A stretch of 48,705 bases of DNA, taken from assembly GCA_002633005.1 (NCBI GenBank), contig NMRA01000210.1, positions 644,178-692,882 of the forward strand. Direction: 5' to 3'. Below are positions 12,301-22,595 of this stretch, piece by piece. The position numbers and the translations under genes were made by a program. Source of the DNA: Phoronis australis (lineage: Eukaryota; Phoronida; Phoronidae). Each line of letters starts with the position of its first letter. The stretch's first letter is position 1. The notes beneath the pieces were generated by a model. It was not told the DNA's origin. It saw only the letters and a program-made list of their open reading frames with translations, and made no database searches.

Positions 12301-15300
12301 CAAGTTGGTCGCGGCCGCAACCTAACTGTTCAGTGCCACCTTATCCGGCCAGAGACCGTAGAGAGGGAGACAAATCTCGTTGGACGGCCACTGGCGGCCA
12401 TTGTTGTTTCATGGCCTGTAGAGACGTCTGGCGGCGCCAGTATGTGCAATAAACAAATATGGCACGGTATGACCGCTCCGGTCGGCAAAAAAGCAACCGT
12501 GCTTTTTGCACTGCCTACAGCTGCAGCAACAGTTCAATGCAAATTCGTGACTTTTGCTTTTTTGATTCCCTACTGATTAGGATAGATGATGTTCACGATT
12601 GAAACAAAAGATGTTTTTGCGTGAAACTATTGCCAGTCAGCCAGTGATTGGCTGGGTCATTTGAAATTAATATCTTTACAGTTCCTAGCATTTGTTCGCT
12701 TATGTATCGTAAATGGTTTGCATCATTTTAGGAATTACTTTTTAACGTAATCTACGCCCATTGATAATTCTAACTACTGTCTTTCATTTCTTTCTGCTGT
12801 CTTAATACATTCAAATGTAAAAGATAATTATGTTTACTATTACCATTTAATATGTGCTAATTTTTATTGTAATATTACAATATATTTGTTTTTATATGTA
12901 CTTCATTATTTATTTCTTATTATTTACTTCTTGTTATTTATTTATTTTTTTATTTCTTTATTTAGTGTTTTTTCTTCGTCCACTACTACTTACTTAAATT
13001 ATTTCTTGCGGCTTCATACAGTCAACATCCTGGCTGTCGATGGTCAATAATATGTATTATATGATATTAATGAACACCCCTAAAAACATTGTTTAAGGTG
13101 CACTACTAGTGGGTGCATTGTATTGCTCCTCACTGTTTACAAATCATTGACTAGCACTGGTTATTTTGTATACGCAGTTGAAGCTCATTTATGAGATTAT
13201 AATTTGAGAACTACTGCAGCATTTTTCTGCATCCACAATATTTTCCTTGTCTGTCAATTATTTTTCAAGCCGACTTGACAAATTCTGGTGAAACTTCACA
13301 GTATTTAAATTTATGGCTAGGATACGCCAGCACCACTTCATTTTGGATGAATGTAAGTGCTGTGCTATCCCATTTTCAACAAAATAGTGCTGGTCCAAAA
13401 TTCTTGTTAAAATGGCTTAACAGTGTTTAATGAAACATGACATAGAAATATATGGCGGAGATGCATTGCTTTTTGTCCAATTTTGATAGCAGTTAGAGGT
13501 GCACATTTATTTTCTGTCATGATATGTACGTCAGTGCATAACGAATATCAATTGTGTGATTTTCTACCCTGCTTGATAATTTTCCATAGGAACTGTTGAA
13601 GGAAGTGTTTTAAAGGCATATTGAGCCCTATATCGGTGGGTACTTCGGTAGTATGTGTGTTACACTCAGTGACGATGTCGTTTATTTAGATTTTTGTTTT
13701 GACACGGGTCTTAAAACATCAAGTCAGGAATTAAGACGTCCTTAGGTTATTTACTTTGAAGTTGGCGTTTTTTACCTGGGGATTTAGGCTGAATATGCCT
13801 TTAACTGGCTGCTGATAGTTGATTTAATAAAATGGGGGTCCAGTGCCCGGTTGCGTGAAACGGTCCCAAATAGCAACTCCATTATGTTCTCTAAATCAGT
13901 GGCGGATTTAGAGGGTGCCAAGGAGGCCATGGCCCCCCTAAAATTCTCCCAGATTTTATTTAGCAATTGGGAATGCGAATGTCTGAAGGGAAAAATCCTG
14001 GTTAATACTCTGCCCGGCCCACCTAACTCAAACTCCTGGATCCGTTACTGTAAATCTACTGCGTGTATTTTGTGAGTTTATACGTTGAATTCTCAAAATT
14101 ACTGAAGATAAGTAGGGGTATTTTCATTCAACGTCCTTAATTTAAGGAAATGATAAAAATATAACGGCTGTGAGTAAAGAGCGAAACAAATACGCAAAAG
14201 GTTTAGGCAACTCAGTCGGTTCCAGGGGGGTCAAAGGGGTCTGGACCCTCCATTTTCCCTTGATTTAAGTGATATCAAATCCAGAATTTTCAAATTGTTG
14301 ACTTGGACCACTCTCCTTAAAAATCCTGGATCTGTCCCTGTTTGGGACTTTGTCATGTAATTGGGCACAGACCCTCTTGCTTGAATGTAGAATGTCGTAA
14401 GGTTTGAATTTTCGAAACAAAACCCGTGTTTGGACGGCGTGAGAAGGCAGTTTTTGGACATTGGCGTAGGAAAAATTTGGTGGTGGGGGGACGAAAGTCT
14501 GTTAATTTTTCAATTTCATTTTGAAACAGATTTTTTGTGTTGAAAATTTTACTTGTTATTTGTTAATTAATTGATATTAACACCTGGAATATTGGGGGCA
14601 GAAAGTTATCTCCACCCACAACCTTTGGTTGAGGGGCGCCTTTCCCCCGTTTTTGCTCCTACCTCTTCTTCAGCATATCTGTCTTTTATTTATTACTTCC
14701 CCGATCCCCCTGGACAAAAGCTTACAGGCCCTGTACTTGCCCACCCTCTAATCACCTATTTTCACCTGCTCATCTATGATTTCTGAGTCAACGTCTTGCT
14801 TATGATGTATTTACCATAATTTATATTAACTTTGTTGCCCATGTTTTTCTTGATTTATTCTTTATTTTGCCAAAACACTGCTCATATTTTTGTTCTCAAT
14901 ATTTCAAATAAAGACCTTTCACAATTTTTAATTAACAAACTAAAGTCGGCCATGGTAGTCAACTCCTCACGTACTTCGTGGGCGCACACACACCCGCTAG
15001 GTGCCGCCACGGTCCGTGACACAGTAATGGCGGCAGCAAAGTGAGCCTTGTAAAGGGGCACAGAATAGTTCTCACAGGGGTTTGGCTGTCAGAACACACG
15101 TCAATGGACTCGTCACCCTTTCTTCACTATGACAATAACTGCAGGCAAAGAACGAAAAGTTTTGAGTCATTTCATAGCACAAGCCCCACAGATGAGCACA
15201 GAACTTTATTCTCTCTTGTATTTTTTACCCTTTCTCTCCTTCTGAAAACCACGCTAGACTAAGAAAATAGGGGCGAAAACCTGCAAAATCAACACTTTTC

Positions 15301-17643
15301 ACCCCAAAACCACCACTTACCTGCCGTAACGAGATCGTCGCAATTTGGTCATATTTATTTTCATGCTTCGAACCTAGTTTTCCAAAAAAATAATACCCTT
15401 TCGTCAGACAACTCTTTGGTGCATTGACTTGTTTTCTAATGTATTTTCCCTGTTGTTAATTATTGACACGCAGTGTCAACTTCCGATTTTGTTTATCGCA
15501 GTGAGCCGCGCTCTGGATTTTAATGTCCGCCCCCTGAATTAGAAGACCATGATTATGTTCAGTCTCGAAAATATAAACTGTGGATTTTTTCGTCTGATGA
15601 AACTTTTTATTGGACGAGGGGCGTCAATGCATTAAATATGAAGTAACCTTCGTCTGAGTCATTCAAACACATGAATAAATTCATTAAGTACGAAATGTTG
15701 TCTTTTGCCAGGTGAACTTACCTCATGACTTATGGGAGCAGATTTTACTGGACTACGACTCTCAACAGTTTGATAAACGTTTGTTCACGCGTGCCATATC
15801 TCAAATGGCGCCATTCATATACAGGATATACAAAAAGTAAGTAAGTTTAACAGATGGAATATAACCTATCTAGTAACCAATTGGGTTAGTAAGCAGGATA
15901 GTAAAATAACTTTAAAAACTTGTACGATCCCGTCTTGTGCTATGAATGCACCGTTGAACGTGTAAAATAAGACAAAAATGGTAGAAGACTTCATACAGAA
16001 GTTAACAATAAAACAAGACCTGTAGGTGTTCAATGCCGGGTCAGTTAGTGGCTGAAATGTAGTTCTAGGTACACAAACGTGAAAACAACCGTGTCTTGGC
16101 GCTTCCGCGTCGTGGCCTTCTCAAGATCGTCTGTGGAGTTTCTTCTCATTTCGTCACGTGAGAACACCTACCAAATGGGCTCATTTACTTTACGAACGTC
16201 TACATGGATTTGACATTACTTGTAAGATGTCTTAGCTTAAATAAACGCCATTTAAACACACTGAGAATATGTTATTCAGAAATTTTAGGCATACCTCTGT
16301 AGATTATTTTCTTCCCATATCCACCACTGTACTAGACCAATTTCTTTTTTCTTGAAGGTTTTGCAAATCTTTCTATGTCCCTTCGTCTCTCGTGCCGTTA
16401 CCCATGGTTACCCCAGAGTCGAAGCATCATATCTACCACTGCGATGCAGCGTCTGAGCAAAGGCTTGAAACATCAAAAAAATACACGAATCTGGTTGCGG
16501 GAGATTGTAGCCGAGTACCGTACTTGCATACACAAGGTAAGGTTTACTAACGGACAAGGTCACTACAACAACCGTTTACTCTCACGTTTCGTTCATGGTC
16601 TCTTCTCTATCCTAAGACAAATTAATTCTGGAGCGAGTTGTCGCTAAGTTCGAGTGCTGTGGTCTGGATGCTATTTAAACTAGCGCAACTTACCTCACTT
16701 GTGACAAGTTAATTCACGTTATCGAGGTGGGGTAACTTGTCCTGGGGTAACTTGGGTCACTTGTAACGGCTGTATAGCCGCAAAAGTGGAGTTGGGCGGA
16801 AGTAATTATCACCTGCGGTTACATGCAGGCGGGTTTTCTCTTGCGTGGAGTATTGGTATTAGGTGATCATGGTCACGCACAGAGCGACTACCTCCGTTTT
16901 ACCTCAGTTATCCGATGATTGCGTGTGGACTCTCCACTTAGAAGTGGGGTAAGTTGCACTAGTGCAAGTTGTTCTATGTTTGGCTGCGTGTGGACAGGAC
17001 TTAAGTCAGCCAGTGTCCTCAGTCTGACTAGCATAGTGTAACAGGCTGAGGCAAATTAACGAAAATATTTGGTGGTCAAGTGCTGGCTACGGTAGCTAAC
17101 TTGTGAACTAGTGTTGACTGTTTTACAGTGCATATGATGGACGAGGGATTTCATAAGTCAAAGTACCACCGATATTTCTTCTCCGTGCACGGCGGTTGGC
17201 GCCACATAGTCCCCGTTTCCCACAGAGAACACTTGGATCCCTATATCTTCGACCCCGTCTCCGACACGTTTTTGTCGGTGGACTTTGTACCGATAGTGAA
17301 GAACCCTAGCAAGAAAACAGTCGGCTACTGTAGTAAGAAGACCCAGGGGGCCATCTGTTCGCACGCCACTAACCACCAACATGCTGAAGGAAATAAAGAC
17401 AGTCCTCACCCCGAGATAAAAGGGTCTACGAGTCTTCACATTTCCGCTCACGGCTCCTCTCAACAGTCAACGCATCACTTTGGTATACAGAGCCATGGAC
17501 ATGCCCTCAGTAAAACTCACCTTAGCAGCAGCAAGATGCAGGTGCCAGTAGTGTCATCGGGGATGAACAGTACCGGTTCTAGAACAGTAGACGGTCCAAT
17601 CGGGGGAAGTGTTACTAGAGCCCATGCGCGCCACACTAATTAA
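1..17643 (+). CDS. RGS22: RGS22-like protein with two RGS domains, 3' part of gene (13 exons)
   Basis: Regulator of G-protein signalling family; RGS domains bind activated G-alpha subunits and may speed GTP hydrolysis. Thirteen exons join in phase: 1-372, 1248-1340, 1968-2145, 2920-3051, 3168-3244, 3418-3535, 3763-3856, 4196-4331, 4491-4632, 4906-5044, 15712-15836, 16358-16536 and 17129-17643. They give 765 residues from nt 3 to a natural stop. Residues about 217-345 resemble one RGS domain (LPLAFYLVIEDFK, then NAQMCVARSLEDKWFKKY). Residues about 400-545 resemble a second (PNDIDFLFECIKYSQLASK, then RKADAIVKLYLRTEA and APFIYRIYKKFCKSF). Two C-terminal RGS domains after a long N-terminal part match what I know of RGS22, which is about 1,260 residues in human, so roughly the first 500 residues should lie left of the window. 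RGS family membership is fairly firm; the RGS22 assignment is from recognition only. Whether it is an active GAP cannot be judged here. Confidence 0.72.
1159..1199 (+). repeat. Four 11-base-spaced CRE-like sites in an RGS22-like intron
   Basis: TGACGTCA occurs at 1159-1166, 1170-1177 and 1192-1199, and the variant TGATGTCA at 1181-1188. All four are set exactly 11 bases apart. TGACGTCA is the CREB/ATF consensus. The array ends about 50 bases before the acceptor of the 1248 exon. Confidence 0.8.
1248..1340 (+). CDS. RGS22: RGS22-like exon (b)
   Basis: The acceptor GCAATAG|GG and donor ATT|GTAAGT bound a 93-base exon, phase 1 in and phase 1 out. It encodes an acidic stretch beginning HDDFEVEALEDYSKAM. 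Phase fits both neighbours without a stop. Confidence 0.7.
1968..2145 (+). CDS. RGS22: RGS22-like exon (c)
   Basis: The acceptor is TTTGTAG and the donor CCGAG|GTACGT; phase 1 in, phase 2 out. The product is a basic then mixed linker (RHLIRPSKLRVADIRFKPMK near its start) leading into the first RGS domain. Confidence 0.72.
2920..3051 (+). CDS. RGS22: RGS22-like exon (d), first RGS domain, N-terminal part
   Basis: The acceptor is CTTGTTCCAG and the donor is followed by GTAAAT; phase 2 in and out. It reads MAEVLRDPDHLKQFKLFLEM, then LPLAFYLVIEDFKFR, the FL...L.FY..IEDFK pattern of RGS helices alpha 3 to 5. Confidence 0.82.
3168..3244 (+). CDS. RGS22: RGS22-like exon (e), first RGS domain
   Basis: A 77-base exon after TTTGTTTACAG, ending before GTGAGT; phase 2 in, phase 1 out. 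It encodes a basic helix (RQKQLMITAILKRFFSPK) in the middle of the RGS fold. Confidence 0.78.
3418..3535 (+). CDS. RGS22: RGS22-like exon (f), first RGS domain, C-terminal part
   Basis: The acceptor is ATAACAAG and the donor TG|GTACGC; phase 1 in, phase 2 out. It encodes IIKEIPRLPAVSPAILYNAQ followed by VARSLEDKW, the alpha 7-8 region of an RGS domain where an AQ pair precedes the last helix. Confidence 0.82.
3763..3856 (+). CDS. RGS22: RGS22-like exon (g)
   Basis: The split Trp codon is restored by acceptor TTGGAG|G, giving W-FKKYAAMFGYGSGDFGEFL. The exon ends before GTAAGC in phase 0. It closes the first RGS domain. The acceptor has a modest pyrimidine tract, but the residue match over the junction is convincing. 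Confidence 0.75.
4196..4331 (+). CDS. RGS22: RGS22-like exon (h), inter-domain
   Basis: The acceptor is GTGCTATTTCAG and the donor AAA|GTAAGT; phase 0 in, phase 1 out. It encodes a helical basic stretch (SLWTYIIRCLVHFMRGIEDM) and a proline-containing linker (LPQQIPPVDKE). Confidence 0.75.
4491..4632 (+). CDS. RGS22: RGS22-like exon (i), second RGS domain start
   Basis: The acceptor is AAATCTCTTCAG and the donor TTAA|GTAAGC; phase 1 in, phase 2 out. It encodes LRLLFGRLVCMHKLPNDIDF and LFECIK, the front half of the second RGS domain. Confidence 0.78.
4906..5044 (+). CDS. RGS22: RGS22-like exon (j), second RGS domain middle
   Basis: The acceptor is TTTGATGCAG and the donor TTGCAG|GTAAAT; phase 2 in, phase 0 out. 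It encodes YSQLASKCLKDAREG and MLTRKADAIVKLYLRTEAAV. The donor opens the 10.7 kb intron, and the domain resumes at 15712. Confidence 0.78.
5078..5803. mobile_element. CAGTGGCGG-ended nonautonomous DNA element with 5-bp TATAA duplication
   Basis: The left end CAGTGGCGGGGGGAGG and the right end CCCCCCTAAATCCGCCTATG are imperfect inverted repeats. TATAA precedes the left end (5073-5077) and follows the right end. No transposase frame is present. A tRNA-like segment lies inside near the left end. CAGTGGCGG-type termini recall hAT-like elements, which usually make 8-bp duplications, so the superfamily is uncertain. Confidence 0.5.
5142..5211 (-). repeat. tRNA-derived SINE head (A and B boxes)
   Basis: Read on the minus strand, TGGTGTAATGG (5192-5202) fits an RNA polymerase III A box and AGTTCGAGTCT (5150-5160) a B box, at tRNA-like spacing. 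The acceptor-stem ends do not pair and no cloverleaf forms cleanly, so this is a tRNA-derived repeat or tRNA pseudogene rather than a working tRNA gene. Confidence 0.6.
6047..6873. mobile_element. THAP-family foldback element (long inverted arms)
   Basis: The left arm (about 6047-6277) and right arm (about 6577-6815) are inverted copies. Each contains the first codons of a THAP ORF: ATGCCACACTGTTGCTACG at about 6233 on +, and its complement near 6610 on -. The middle (6290-6571) matches the interior of the THAP ORF of the 21782-27017 element, read on the minus strand (GEPNFDKFIEDLSKVLDLF). The right end GTTGCCTTTCCCT|TTAA (TTAA at 6874-6877) matches that family; the outer left end is eroded. 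It is a nonautonomous deletion derivative. Confidence 0.65.
7111..7344. mobile_element. Short inverted-repeat element (CAGAGGCGGATCTAC ends)
   Basis: The left end CAGAGGCGGATCTACAGGGG and the right end ...CGTAGATCTGCCACTG are imperfect inverted repeats enclosing 234 bases with no ORF. Just inside, G-runs and C-runs form a second inverted pair. I cannot see a target duplication. It is related by its ends to the elements at 5078 and 13897. Confidence 0.55.
8105..8480 (+). repeat. Degraded copy of the 9098/15057 repeat family
   Basis: Shared patches in the same order are CACACGTCATTGGACT, CTCCTATTTTTGACCCTTTC, CAAACCACCAATTCC and ATTCCAAAAATGTGGCCC. The last matches ATTCCAGAAATGTGGGCC in the 9098 copy. 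Divergence is high, so the boundaries are approximate. Confidence 0.45.
8771..8958 (+). repeat. Degenerate interstitial telomere-like (TTAGGG) repeats
   Basis: About 190 bases of TTAGGG units interspersed with variants such as TTACAGGG and GGTCAGGG. The best tracts are near 8771-8785, 8880-8892 and 8900-8918. It lies inside an intron, so it is an internal tract and not a chromosome end. TTAGGG is the common metazoan telomere unit. Confidence 0.8.
9098..9430 (+). repeat. Conserved interspersed repeat, copy 1
   Basis: This closely matches 15057-15320, including CAGAACACACGTCAATG, TTTATTCTCTCTTGTATTTT and CACCCCAAAACCACCACT. The start AAGGAGGCACACAACAG follows a TTAA-like ATTTAAGG, which suggests another TTAA-target family, but the far end is not defined. 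No protein is recognised. A degraded relative spans about 8105-8480. Confidence 0.7.
13844..13875 (+). repeat. Solo end of the CCGGTTGCATGAAAC repeat family
   Basis: GCCCGGTTGCGTGAAACGG at 13845-13863 closely matches the inverted termini of the element at 35211-35549. No partner end was found nearby. Confidence 0.45.
13897..14050. mobile_element. 154-base inverted-repeat element with 5-bp TAAAT duplication
   Basis: The left end CAGTGGCGGATTTAGAGGG and the right end CTCCTGGATCCGTTACTG are imperfect inverted repeats. TAAAT lies directly outside both ends (13892-13896 and 14051-14055). There is no coding capacity. Same terminal type and duplication length as 5078-5803. Confidence 0.6.
14213..14340. 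mobile_element. Short CAG...CTG inverted-repeat element
   Basis: The left end CAGTCGGTTCCAGGGGGG and the right end AATCCTGGATCTGTCCCTG are partly inverted. No duplication is visible. It is probably another member of the group at 13897, more decayed. Confidence 0.35.
15057..15320 (+). repeat. Conserved interspersed repeat, copy 2
   Basis: Matches 9098-9360 in the same orientation at what looks like over 80 percent identity by eye. It begins GGGCACAGAATAGTTCTCAC and reaches ACCCCAAAACCACCACTTACC, after which the two copies diverge. Lies about 390 bases before the exon at 15712. Confidence 0.7.
15712..15836 (+). CDS. RGS22: RGS22-like exon (k), second RGS domain end
   Basis: The acceptor is CTTTTGCCAG and the donor AAAAA|GTAAGT; phase 0 in, phase 2 out. 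It encodes VNLPHDLWEQILLDYDSQQF followed by LFTRAISQMAPFIYRIYKK. This completes the RGS motif begun in the 4906-5044 exon, which links the two sides of the large intron. Confidence 0.78.
16358..16536 (+). CDS. RGS22: RGS22-like exon (l)
   Basis: The acceptor is TTTTTTCTTGAAG and the donor CACAAG|GTAAGG; phase 2 in, phase 1 out. It starts FCKSFYVPSSLVPLPMVTPE, just after the second RGS domain, and continues as a polar linker. Confidence 0.72.
16945..16967. repeat. Perfect 14-base palindrome in an RGS22-like intron
   Basis: TTGCACTAGTGCAA (16954-16967) is self-complementary. It follows one of several GTGGGGTAA(C/G)TTG repeats (also near 16729 and 16742) in the 16537-17128 intron. No function is assigned. 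Confidence 0.5.
17129..17643 (+). CDS. RGS22: RGS22-like terminal exon with His/Ser-rich tail
   Basis: The acceptor is GACTGTTTTACAG; phase 1 in. The frame runs 172 codons to the TAA at 17641-17643. The first part (FHKSKYHRYFFSVHGGWRHI, then VPVSHREHLDPYIFDP) looks structured. From about 17360 it turns into a low-complexity His/Ser/Gly tail with clusters such as HATNHQHAEG and QSHGHALSKTHLSSSK. No domain is recognised in the tail. Confidence 0.75.
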
Positions 17644-17779
17644 TTATACTGGATGACAAAATTAAATTTGAACCTACAAAGATGTAAGATGTAAGCTTGC
17701 AGAAGTGTCCTTGTTATCGAAGGGTATCGGTTAGTTTGAGACTGTGCCCTTCTGTAGATTGAAGACTCAGAGGTTGGTG

Positions 17780-17785
17780 AATAAA
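17780..17785 (+). terminator. Candidate polyadenylation signal AATAAA of the RGS22-like gene
   Basis: The canonical hexamer lies about 140 bases after the stop codon at 17643, a normal distance for a short 3' UTR. The cleavage site is not determined. Confidence 0.55.
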
Positions 17786-20700
17786 GTCAGAGATAAATTT
17801 GTAAACAGTGGCGTGATTTTAACATACAGAACCAGAACAATGTTCACGTGAAATTTAATTGTACAACGGCAGACAAATTCATTGAGTGGCCGTTATAATT
17901 TATTGATCTACTTTATAGGAATTTAGAACGAAATTTCCGACAAAAATTCACATGTAGCATCAAACAACTTCAGCTCCTTTTTGAATAATTAAAGCATGCC
18001 CGGCTCTGTATATGCATGGTAGATCCGGTACACACTGGTCTCTTGTTTTCCATACTGCATCCATTTATAGTTAAACGATCGATGCCTGCAGATGTGCGGC
18101 AGATAAAGATGGCACGGGGGCCGAGCTCCACATTGTAAAAAAGACCTTCGTATTTTTTATAGAAAATGACGTACGAAATGGTATAAGAAAACACTTGCAG
18201 TATATCTTAAAATTTTGGTACCCAAGTTAATGAAGTGAAGGTTGAGAGTTGTTCGTTCTCTTTTGTGTTTATTGTATGCTTTACTGGTCGGTAACTCGCT
18301 TTTGTCCTCTTTAACTAGTGGTACAGGCATACTATACATTTTTGAACCCTCTTAGTGGAATTTCTACCAGGACACTAGTAAGGGAAACGTATCATAAATA
18401 ATTCAAATGTTATTTGTTTAGATTTGTTTGTACTTGCTAAAAACAGAACGGAGCAAGATGTTGTGCGCTGGGCGTTGATTATTACGTATAGAGTAAATAT
18501 AACTTTCATATTTTCTCCATTGGAGTAATACATTGTAATAAACAATCACAACAAAGGGTAGACATGAAAACGAAATGATATACATTAATAAGTTTCTATT
18601 AAAACAAAAACATTGCTTTTGTCTTCGTGGGCCACATGAGGCAGGCGGAAACAATGCCTCAAACACGTAGAAAACTATACATGACGCGATTCCCTGAGCT
18701 CTTCTGCAATTGAGATGAGTCTCGTTGTGTTGTAATTGAGTGCGGCGGGGCTTAAAGGGGAAATTGCAATGTCAAAACCAATCTGAACAACAATATGGTC
18801 TAAATTCGTGTTTATAATTATAATTGTAATTGCTATATTCTTAACATTAACTGAATTGTACGTCGCTATACAAAGTTAATTACATACATGTATTTAGTGC
18901 CGTGGTGTTGTAACGCCATTGTTGTAACGGAAAATAGAAACGGCACCATTTTCGTTCGTTACACATCTATGACGTGGTGTAGGGGAGGGGGCACACTACA
19001 GTTAAAACAGGCTTTTGGCTGCCGACACACACCGAAGTAGAGATGGGCCCTTTCCTCACGTGCTAATCGAGTGTCTGAAAAAACAAGGGTTTTTGTAGCA
19101 TTCCCAACACACAAACACTACTCATGATAACTGAAACTTAATTACGCTACAGATTTTTAATCGGTAATTTTTCATCAGAAACAAATCCCGGCACACAAAA
19201 ATATTACCAAAAAACACCAAATTTGACAGTTTTCTCCCCAAAATTGCCACTTCCTTGCAAGTTCTAGGAAAAATCCAACCACGGATTCAGAAATCTTTCA
19301 CTCTCTAGATTCTAAAATTGCGGTTATAGTATGCCCCTTACCAGCTACTTTTTTGGCAAATTTGATCCGTCTGACAGCCACCTGAAATCGCACCCGCTTT
19401 CTCGGACAGCAGGCGACAGGAGTTGAAAGCAAATGACAGCCACCGTTTTGTATCAAAAGTAGGTCACGAAAATGCCTCGTGGCTACAGCCCAACTGTTCA
19501 GTGCTACCGGAACACAAAGAAAACAATGTGTCCAAGGGAGTACCTTGGAATTGAGTTACCAGCGTGTTTTACTTTATTTAATGTCTGCATTCTTTTCAAA
19601 ATACATGCATCGTTTGAGATCAGCTTTCTTTGCTGTGGCTTTTAGTTTTATCCTTTTATAACTAAATTTTTCACGGAAAACTAACAGATTTTTAAACACT
19701 TGAGAAATATGGTGATTGTGAAAAAAGATCGTTATTGTTCAGGCACTGCGAAAGTGTCATGAATTTTTAGACATCAAAATTATCAAGATTAATATTTACA
19801 AGACCAGCTTCAACCTTCATGACGTGTTTGTCGTCGAAGCAGCCGTCCTCAAAATGGTCGGAGCATTTTTCGGCTCCGACAGATGGCTGACTCTTCAGTA
19901 ATTTTCCAAAGACGAGCAGTGCACACGAAAATGTGCTATTACGCGGCCAGATGCTTGTCTTTTGGGAATTTAAATGGGCTCACGCCTTCCACCTGGGTGG
20001 TGTTAGAACAGGTAGAGCACACACACCGATGCACCATAGCTAAAACACGCCAAGTTTGAACGGTCTTTGTTCGTCGTGTACTGTGATATAATGGCGGTGA
20101 ACTGCATTGTGGGACACGCTCTAGTTTGTGTTCTCCAACACCATGGCACGATGGCAAAGGTCAACTTTTCGCGGATTTTTTTAGTTTGGCTTTTTTAAAA
20201 TAACTAAAGATACAATTATGCGATAATTTGAATAAAATACATCCAAATAGCAATACCTTGAAGATATTATTGCAATTTAACATACTTGGACCTTGCAAAT
20301 TCCACTTTAATGTAAAGTTCACGCAACGCGATGAATATTATGATGAAGCACGCTGGACAAAGAAAAACTGACCGATCTTTGCGTTTAAATATTGCGGCAA
20401 GACCTTCTGCCCGCCAAGCCACCGGCTATTGAGTGTTACATGGGGACTTGTTTCTTGAATCTTTCTCTTCCAGTCTTGCAGTTCATTGTCGGCGTGACAT
20501 CGGCAACATTGTTCAGTAACGTCACAAGAGAGGCGCGGCTCCGTCAACCGTGAATTTCTTTAAAAAGGTACCTCACATTTCCCTTGCAGTAAAGAGAAGA
20601 TGTTAAGAGTGGCTCCGTATAAAAACCAACAGGTTGAGTCTATACCCAAAATCACAGATTTTTTTTAGACTTAGCACATAAGTTTGGTTTGGTGAGATGT

Positions 20701-22595
20701 AGAAAAATCTCACTTTTTTAGAATTTCCATCCATTATTTCTCTTTTTATGACCGGTACTTCCATTTTGCAACAAAATTGGGCGCCGAAGTAGACATGTTT
20801 GAATGCATTTTACTACCATGTATAGTACGCTGATAACAAATGAGTGATACAGTTTGAAAGGACTATGATTGAATAATTTAATGGCTTAACTTTCAAAATT
20901 CATTTTTAAGTCTGTATGTTTTGATTTTGTGTGAAAAAAACGGCTATTTGAAGGTTTTCAAAGAAGTCATTTTCGGCCACCCTGTAGCAGCCACATTGCA
21001 GCTTTCCAAGAACTGGCTTCGTAATAATCTGTTTATTCATTCCTAACCTGTTCATAATCTAAAATAAAAAATCTTGCCTCTCCCGTAGTTTTTGCTTACG
21101 AAGCATTACACGAACTGCACTTGGTCCTATTTGCCTGTTCTCAGTTGCCTCAAGCACCAATAGGGGGCTCTTGGAACATGTAATTAGCTTGCAAAAACAC
21201 GACGTAAGTAGCTTGTATCTTAGAGGAATAGCAGACAGCATTACTAATTACCATTCCCTGAAAATCACAATGATGATTATTCCTTATCACAAAAAATTAT
21301 GTACATAAATTATGACTGGCTTGCGTCCTTCGTCTCTATGATAGGCCTACATGGCGTCGCTGTTTGTTTCCATGGAGACTGGTGGACGCAACTAGAAGCC
21401 GAATCTGCCTTACTCTCGTTTTTTATGTGCGTTGCGTGAGCTAATGGCATAGGAAGGGGGGACCGAAGGGGGCCATGGCCGTCTGTTCAGTGTAAAAAAT
21501 TCGTCAACTCCGTCGGTCAAAACTCATTGTAATTTTGCGTTCACCCAACATCGGATATTTCTTACAGTGCAGCGAACATTCAAGGTCAATAGAAAAAAGT
21601 CATGAAAGACAATTTTATTAATGTATCAGTTCATGACAGACATTAGGTCAACAAAGTTCAACGCAAGTAACGGTCTGGACTTCAACCGTACAGACTGTCT
21701 CTGTGGCGTAGCAAGGGATCGAAGGGGGTCAGGTGCACCCGAGCGCCTGTCGAACTTTTCTGATATAGATTTGCGTGTTAAAGGCGAAGGCAACCGTTTT
21801 TTATGTCATTTTTAGCGAAAGTAAGGTTCGTTGATTATCCCAGACCTATTTTTCACTTAATTACAGCTTTTCTTAATTTAATTAATTACTTGTTCTCTAC
21901 TCTGGAAGTGACGTTTTGGGAGGCAAGAATTTCTCTCCAATGGGGCTATTCGGAAAATCTACAATAACTACAGGGCGTGCGTGTACTAGTGGTGATAGAT
22001 TAACAGCCTCGATTTCGCGAGCCCTTTAAATACATGGTGAAATGGCTTGCAGCCGTGCCAACTAAATCTGAGATTGCGTAAAAGGGGTGCTTCTATGAGA
22101 GGAAGTAAGCACGACCTCATACAAAGGCAAGGTTTGTGATTATTTTAACGATTATTCCATGATTATTCTACCGATGCCTGTTAAGTGAGGCACTCGCCGA
22201 TGTCGACTTCGCGGCAGTCAGTCGCCAGCCAGAGTCTGGTTAATCTTTGTATGTTGTGATCTGTGATACGATACTTGACGTGGCAATCGGGATCTTTTCG
22301 TACACCAAAGCATTATTATTGTTTGGAATGATTTCTAAAAGTTTATCAGTGACAGTTACATCAATCAATGCTGAATGTTTATGATGTCAACTCGATACAG
22401 GTTAATGAGTTAAGATTACAATCCAATCCCAATGGCAAAGGGTACGTGAGTGATAAATATCCATTGCATTAGACTAGTAATGGTTTACTCCCTATCATAT
22501 GTCTTCTGGAAATCTATTACACGTTGAAATGGAAATCTATCACGTCAGTTTTCACGTAACCTTTGGTTTTTAGGTTTGAAGGCTTGTACCGTGCA

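Larger units (their letters stand above)
5045..15711 (+). other. 10.7 kb intron of the RGS22-like gene, repeat-rich
   Basis: No host exon is recognised here. It contains inverted-repeat elements (5078-5803, 7111-7344, 13897-14050, 14213-14340), a THAP foldback element (6047-6873), telomere-like repeats (8771-8958) and copies of a conserved repeat family (9098 and 15057). The longest frames (7668-8168 +, 10054-10698 -, 12148-12576 +) show no recognisable domain. 12900-12965 is AT-rich low-complexity sequence of TTATT type. I see nothing specific in 9440-13840 otherwise. Confidence 0.6.

Noticed and set aside
12148-12576. 142-codon plus-strand frame in the large intron
   Set aside because: Composition is not clearly coding, no motif was recognised, and there is no splice connection in phase with RGS22-like exons.
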